Below, in pieces: positions 60,291-64,000 of a DNA stretch of 64,000 nt. The stretch comes from Nemania diffusa. Lineage: Eukaryota > Ascomycota > Sordariomycetes > Xylariales > Xylariaceae. Where the stretch lies: positions 3,844,001 to 3,908,000 of the forward strand of contig JBBPUQ010000005.1 in NCBI GenBank assembly GCA_038501195.1. The letters are read 5' to 3'. The notes beneath the pieces were generated by a model. That model made no database searches, was not told the origin of the DNA, and worked only from the letters and a program-made list of their open reading frames with translations. The translations under genes and the position numbers were made by a program. Positions within the stretch are counted from its first letter, which is position 1, and every line of letters begins with the position of its first letter.

Positions 60291-60791
60291 CTATGGTTTC
60301 TTGCCACTCTCGGTGCTGGCATAAGTTATGCGCAGGACGAAATTGACGATAACGGCTAGCAATAGAATGATGGCTAGGATGGTTGGGCCGAAACGATCGT
60401 CGAAGCCAGCCTGGCCCTTCATCCTTATGGATTTGGCGCGCCAATGGTATGTGAAGAGCGCATATATCATAGTGAGCATGGCCACGCCGGTGAATAGGAA
60501 GGCGGAGACGAAGGCAGGTCGGTCGCCAAAGTTGAGCATACCAATGGCGAGGGCGCCGAGTATGACGGTAAAATTAAGCCATGAGAGGAACGTGCGCTCG
60601 TTGGCGAAGAAGACCTTGGGTTCAACTCGGGTTGGCAGGGCAATCGCTTTACCTAGATGTCAAGCATTTAGGTTAGTTAACTCAATTTTAATCCTCCTAT
60701 GTCTTGCATAGCAAATCGGTGACAGAGCTAAATCAATTGAATAAGTTGGTGATTTACCCGGTGCTGTTTGGAGGAGTGGTTGGCTCGACAT
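60291..60791 (-). CDS. vtc1: Vtc1, vacuolar transporter chaperone subunit
   Basis: Two exons, 60791-60758 and 60652-60291, giving 131 residues. Vtc1 is the small membrane subunit of the vacuolar polyphosphate polymerase complex, which makes polyphosphate from ATP and moves it into the vacuole. Visible: [40 protein letters not shown] (the family hallmark), and three transmembrane helices: [30 protein letters not shown] and [16 protein letters not shown]. Between the last two lies [14 protein letters not shown] basic sequence ([12 protein letters not shown]). The start, length and all phases match fungal Vtc1/Nrf1. The intron is 105 bp, with acceptor ATCTAG. Confidence 0.95.
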
Positions 60792-62292
60792 GCTGGGTGG
60801 TTGGGAAAGCTTCTTGAGGCGAGCTGCGCAAGCAAGATTTGAGCCGACTGAGAAAGTAAGCTTCAACGATTGGTTCTCGTCTCCCAAGAATAAGCTCAGG
60901 TTTCAGCGGCTCTGCAATGCAATCAATGCGATAATAATAGTTTTATAGACAGCTGAGTTCAGCAATGATGTCTATGCTAAAGAAAACTTGGGTGTTTGAG
61001 GCTTGGAGCATTGAAATGCCAAGTACATACGCGGTACTGCTCGGGGGGGACCCACGTGGGCGTTTCTCGAGACGTGACTGGTGGGTTTCGTGCTACAAGT
61101 CGCGAGCTTGAGCTTTTCGGCTCTTTCTCGTAAACCCTCACGTGCCTCGTTGCCCCTCGTCCTCGCCTCGGAAAAGCCCGAGCAGAAGCTAAGATAAGAT
61201 AACAAAGACTATTTTCTGGCAGCTATGACCACTTGCTATACACAGTCCATTTCTTACAGTGTTCGCGCCAGGGCAGTAGCTACAGTATAGTCTGGAATCT
61301 AATTATACTGTACCATAGGCCCTGCAGCTGCCTTGCAGCACCTACGATATGGTGACAATCAGGTCGGAAGCTTGGCATGCTAGTGCCTTAGGGCGCCAGG
61401 CTAGGGTAGGAAAATAGTGGCTAGATCGTTGTTCAGGCTTAAAAAATATAGTAGGGTCACCAGGTGGAGACAAAGGTGTTGAGCCAGGAAAATTAGTAAG
61501 CATGTAACATGAAAATGGTAAACCAACATGCATGTTGAGCATAAAATGATTTTTATATTTCAAAATTTATTATGTAAAAAAATAGAAATAAAAATTAAAA
61601 ACTAAATAATATAAAATAATATATAAATTAATTTTTATATAAAAATAAATAATAATATATATAATAAATTAAAAATAATTTTATTAATATTAATATATTT
61701 TAATTATTATATTTTAAAGTTTTTATTATTTTTAAATTTAAAATTTAATAATTTAAAATATTTTTATTTAATTATTATTTATAAAAATTAAATAATATTT
61801 TTAAAAAAAATTATATATGTTATTATTTCAAAATTTCACTTCGCTGACGCAATGATCCCGTTTAACCACACTTTAGCTATATTTCACAACACTGCCTACG
61901 TCGGTTTTTATACGCCGGGGTGGCGCCCTAAGGTGGTGTTTGACCCAAAATTACCAACCTACTGCGTACTATTAGATCCCTAGTAATAATACCTAACCTA
62001 ACAATCCTCACGCGAGAAGGCTGAACCAATTCTCAACACAAGGCTGCCCTACCAACTCACCAATCCATTACCTCTTGCTATCGCATATCCGACAGCAGCT
62101 AGTTTTAAGTTGGAATCCCTCGAATATCGCTAACGAACTCAAAATATCCACGATTCTTCCTCAATTCGCCCTCTCGCTCACGACGTTTGCCGGTACCGCT
62201 GCGATATTAAACTCGGTTCCTTTCTGTCGCCCCCTCATCTAGGCCCTCTACGCTACGACAACAGGAGCTGCTCCTACATACCATCGTCCAAG
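60792..62292. other. intergenic with AT-rich island
   Basis: Promoter of vtc1, an AT-rich insert at 61556-61836 described separately, then the 5' flank of the Tctex1-type gene, with a pyrimidine-rich stretch at 62160-62250. Confidence 0.6.
61556..61836. repeat. AT-rich island flanked by 13-bp direct repeats
   Basis: About 255 bp of nearly pure A/T is bounded by TATTTCAAAATTT at 61556-61568 and again at 61824-61836. The flanks outside return at once to ordinary composition. The repeats may be a target-site duplication around a RIP-decayed insert, or chance similarity in AT-rich sequence. Confidence 0.6.
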
Positions 62293-63038
62293 ATGGCATC
62301 AACAACTAATACGGTACAAGCAATCAACCAAGAGGAAAGTTGATTTTGATTTACGATTCGCTGACCGTAGCAACCAGCCCATCCCTCCGACCAGACTCAG
62401 GCAAATCGCCATGGACGTACGTTTGTCGCCTTGCACCCTCCCCCGGGGACCATTCTCGCGTCCTCTTCCCACCGCATTTGCGCCAGCTCGCTAAAGGAAA
62501 ATGAAAACAATGTAGGCTTGTCAGCTAGCCGTCGGTACCGCTGAATACTATGAACACTCCAAAGTTGAGAACTGGAACTCGACCATCATCGTACGTTTTT
62601 GGTCTCTTTCGCCCCTCTTAATTTTCTAGCACTTGTGCGGGAAAAGTTGTGAGTCCTGGTGCTAACTTTCGCTTACCTTAATAGAACTCTATCCTCCGAG
62701 CCGTCATCTCCGAGTCTACACCCTCAGGCTCGCAGGCACCAACCTTCAAGTTTGTTGTTAACAGTACCATCGTACAACATTTGGTGCCGACCTCGGCGCT
62801 CAACAAGCCCAAGGGCGGGAGCGATTCTCGGGCCGACGAACCCCACATCAGCACGAGCAGCGACTCCCCTTCCGCGACGGCCACGGACGGGAAGCCGCAC
62901 GTGGGCCGACGCGGCATGCACTCGGCGACCCAGGCCTTCTGGAACGAGAAGACTGACGGCATGTGGAGCTTCAAATACGACGGCGGCGAGGGCAAAGGTA
63001 TGGACGTCGTTGTCAGCGTCATCTGGATCGGCATATAA
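62293..63038 (+). CDS. Tctex1/Tda2-type dynein light chain
   Basis: Four exons: 62293-62313 (21 nt), 62378-62416, 62516-62590 and 62685-63038, giving 162 residues. The Tctex1 fold covers dynein light chains and yeast Tda2, an actin-patch endocytosis protein. Visible: PIPPTRLRQIAMDACQLAVG, EYYEHSKVENWNSTIINSIL, the core strand FKFVVNSTIVQHLVP, a variable Ser/Asp-rich insert, then GRRGMHSATQAFWNEKTDGM and the last strands GMDVVVSVIWIGI. The acceptor at 62377 was chosen because it alone gives PIPPTRLRQIA in frame. The insert and C-terminus resemble the Tda2 group of filamentous fungi more than classic dynein chains. Confidence 0.93.
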
Positions 63039-64000
63039 GCTCGCCCATATTGTCTTTTATCCTTTCGCTTTGCTTTCGCCGTAAACGCCACTCGAACATT
63101 GCTATCTCTAACCCAGGTACTTACCGACTCGTGGTTACGCCGTGTAGCAAAACGCGATCAACACAATTATGCGCCTCCCTCAGTCTATTTTAACCTGTAA
63201 ATCACTAGTACAGTACACGAAGAAAAAGACAAAGAGCCAGAGACGGGAAGAAAAAAAGGGGAGACAGACAGGATGTAAGGCTCACGCCCCAAAGAACGTG
63301 AAAAAGACCCAGCAACCAAACAACGAACTGAGCATACTAGGGGGTGGACTTCAGAGGAGGACCATATTACCAACTTTGTATATTGCGTTATGGACGTAAT
63401 TTATTGTTACCACCGCATGTTTGCATCGATTTGCATTACTACCTCATTTAGGGGCGGCTACGGTACATGGGAAAAGGGCGCGAATTTGATACCTTAGCTG
63501 TCTATATCCCTCTATAGTTTTTCGTAAAAAGAACCAATTTGTTTATATCCACTAGTGCTGTTACTCGTCTTATATTGTGTATACCGTATTAAATTCGATG
63601 TCAATTGATATTGTCCCCTGCCGTACCCCAATTATGCGCATCGTCCTGCTGGGCATCAAGCCGATCTCATGTACGGACGGCCGGATACCAACCTCGGCAA
63701 GCTCTCAGCTGCTCGTGTTGTATACTAACTACTATTTATAGCTAGATCTGCATGGTCGATTATTTCACATTTTATATTCATACTACTTAGCCCCCAACCA
63801 GCATGCTGAAACAGTCTTCCCAGCATATTCATATACCTACCAAGCATGTATGTCACCTAATATCATCAACTAATATGCACGAAGTATAGAAAGATAGGTG
63901 GTCCCATTCTCTAAGGCCAGTTACTTACTCAGCAGTACCCCTCTCTCCATGCCGCCTTACTGTCTTCGCCAGTCGGTCTCCGTACATCCATCCATTCATC
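63039..64000. other. 3' flank of the Tctex1-type gene, no gene seen
   Basis: No coding frame of note to the window edge. Sequence is AT-richer towards 63500-63800. Confidence 0.6.

Overview
This is a nuclear genome window from a filamentous ascomycete (Pezizomycotina). A Sordariomycete is likely, but the order cannot be fixed from sequence alone. The genes carry short introns (about 50-110 bp) with GTRNGT donors, CTAAY-type branch points and YAG acceptors. Gene density is low, about 20 genes in 64 kb, with intergenic stretches up to 4 kb. Extremely AT-rich blocks look like repeat-induced point mutation (RIP). Clusters of TAGGTA/TACCTA words recur between genes. No tRNA, rRNA, CRISPR or intact transposon was seen. 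Exon coordinates below were built by hand from reading frame, splice consensus and family knowledge.

Left part (1-12.4 kb): an AT-rich block with a 40-bp minisatellite (1-2.9 kb) borders a divergent aspartyl-tRNA synthetase on the minus strand. Its sequence suggests the paralogue that in fungi is fused to a lipid aminoacyl transferase, and a broken coding remnant lies just downstream of its stop. Then come a probable 4-TM protein and a convergent metabolic pair: an atypical aspartate aminotransferase and an HpaI-type 2-oxo-acid aldolase.

Middle part (14.8-35.8 kb): a small SANT/Myb-like nuclear protein, a Pgc1-like glycerophosphodiester phosphodiesterase, the acetate/gluconeogenesis activator FacB/Cat8 with a 3-kb upstream region, a SET-domain protein lysine methyltransferase, a YGR210C-type Obg/YchF GTPase with a 10-nt micro-exon, the membrane proteolipid Pmp3, a DUF952 protein and a Ser-rich hypothetical.

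Right part (38-63 kb): a small helical protein, a Gln-rich protein, a Cys-rich single-pass membrane protein, a secreted GH92 mannosidase, an SDR oxidoreductase, a kinase-fold protein that may carry a frameshift, the ADA-complex subunit Ahc1, an Alba-fold protein, the polyphosphate-polymerase subunit Vtc1 and a Tctex1/Tda2 dynein-light-chain protein. Most are single-copy housekeeping genes with no operon-like logic. The only plausible functional pairing is aminotransferase plus aldolase. The most unusual items are the AspRS paralogue with its decayed tail and the atypical aminotransferase.
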